Source: Acidobacteriaceae bacterium (GTDB lineage Bacteria > Acidobacteriota > Terriglobia > Terriglobales > Acidobacteriaceae). Taken from it: 7,831 nt of DNA. A program made the translations under genes and the position numbers. Below, piece by piece: positions 7,615-7,831 of this stretch; within the stretch, counting starts at the first letter, position 1; every line of letters begins with the position of its first letter. The DNA is taken from contig JASHTU010000011.1 of the NCBI GenBank assembly GCA_030040395.1, positions 1 through 7,831 on the forward strand. Reading direction: 5' to 3'. The notes under the pieces are model-generated. The model was not told the origin of the DNA. It worked only from the letters and a program-made list of their open reading frames with translations, and ran no database searches.

Positions 7615-7754
7615 CGAATTTCGGCGGAATGTCTCTTCATCCACGCCCGCTCGGCCGGCAAAGGGAAGGAAACTCTAGAGCCTGTCATTAACTTTCGCGC
7701 GAGGCGGTTTGGTTCCTGCGGCCCGAGTAGAATGATTTTGGAAACGTCGCGGCG
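7615..7754. other. Remaining divergent intergenic region between the propeller and SDR-like genes
   Basis: Together with 7497-7614 this makes a 258-base divergent gap. I see no convincing gene in it: an open frame running from 7384 to 7797 on the plus strand is antisense to the propeller gene and has no recognisable content. TAGAAT at 7728-7733 matches a -10 box at five of six positions and could serve the rightward gene, but no good -35 lies upstream of it. Confidence 0.3.
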
Positions 7755-7831
7755 ATGGACCGGCCGCCTCTTGCGCGGAAAGGATCGACGACCCTGATTC
7801 TGGATAAATTCAGCTTGAAAGGCAGAGCCGC
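7755..7831 (+). CDS. N-terminus of a short-chain dehydrogenase/reductase-like protein (3' end outside window)
   Basis: Only the first 25 codons are present. The frame reads MDRPPLARKGSTT and then LILDKFSLKGRA, and the latter resembles the segment that leads into the NAD(P)-binding TGxxxGxG motif of SDR enzymes (typically xLDxFSLKGKxALVTG). The motif itself would lie just beyond the edge. A TAG at 7728 closes the frame upstream. ATG 7755 is the only standard start, with a weak GGAAA at 7740-7744. AAGGA at 7780-7784 is better placed for a start at CTG 7794, which would give exactly the usual family N-terminus. The gene is divergent from the propeller gene. The substrate cannot be predicted, and the family call rests on about ten residues. 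Confidence 0.55.
   Translation, partial: MDRPPLARKGSTTLILDKFSLKGRA

Noticed and set aside
6759..7691. 310-codon open frame on the plus strand over the propeller gene
   Set aside because: The minus-strand protein has a signal peptide, blade repeats and a good GGAGGA site. The plus-strand product is Val/Gly/Asp-rich noise.

Overview
The window is high-GC bacterial DNA with short intergenic gaps. It carries seven complete or nearly complete protein genes, plus the first codons of an eighth at the right edge. The best guess for the host is a soil-type Acidobacteriota (Terriglobia/Koribacteraceae-like). That guess rests on the mix of a DmsE/MtrA-type multihaem cytochrome with a large outer-membrane barrel, an MscL with a C-terminal zinc ribbon, a YncE-like secreted propeller and GC-rich codon use. 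No marker gene is present to prove it.

Left part (1-2869): the C-terminal 198 residues of a DmsE-family decahaem c-type cytochrome (eight CXXCH motifs visible) are followed 16 bases later by a 751-residue predicted outer-membrane beta-barrel protein. This is the MtrA/MtrB (PioA/PioB) layout: a periplasmic haem wire seated in a porin sheath that carries electrons across the outer membrane. The extracellular partner and any inner-membrane quinol oxidase would have to lie to the left of the window or elsewhere.

Middle part (2982-5156): mtnA (methylthioribose-1-phosphate isomerase, methionine salvage), an unrecognised 97-residue membrane protein, and mscL (large-conductance mechanosensitive channel with a C-terminal CXXC/CXXC zinc ribbon) all lie on the + strand. 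They are separated by 112-257 bases and look like housekeeping genes rather than one tight operon.

Right part (5373-7831): a membrane acyl-lipid/acyl-CoA desaturase (+) has a recognisable leader with a perfect TATAAT box and an inverted repeat. It converges, with a 30-base gap, on a secreted YVTN/YncE-like beta-propeller gene (-). That gene is divergent from a short-chain dehydrogenase-like gene (+) cut off by the window edge.

There are no tRNA or rRNA genes, CRISPR arrays, insertion sequences or phage genes. The most notable items are the cytochrome-porin electron conduit with its unusual cysteine pattern, the MscL-zinc ribbon fusion, the long hairpin before mscL, the inverted repeat in the desaturase leader, and the possible non-standard start of the SDR gene.
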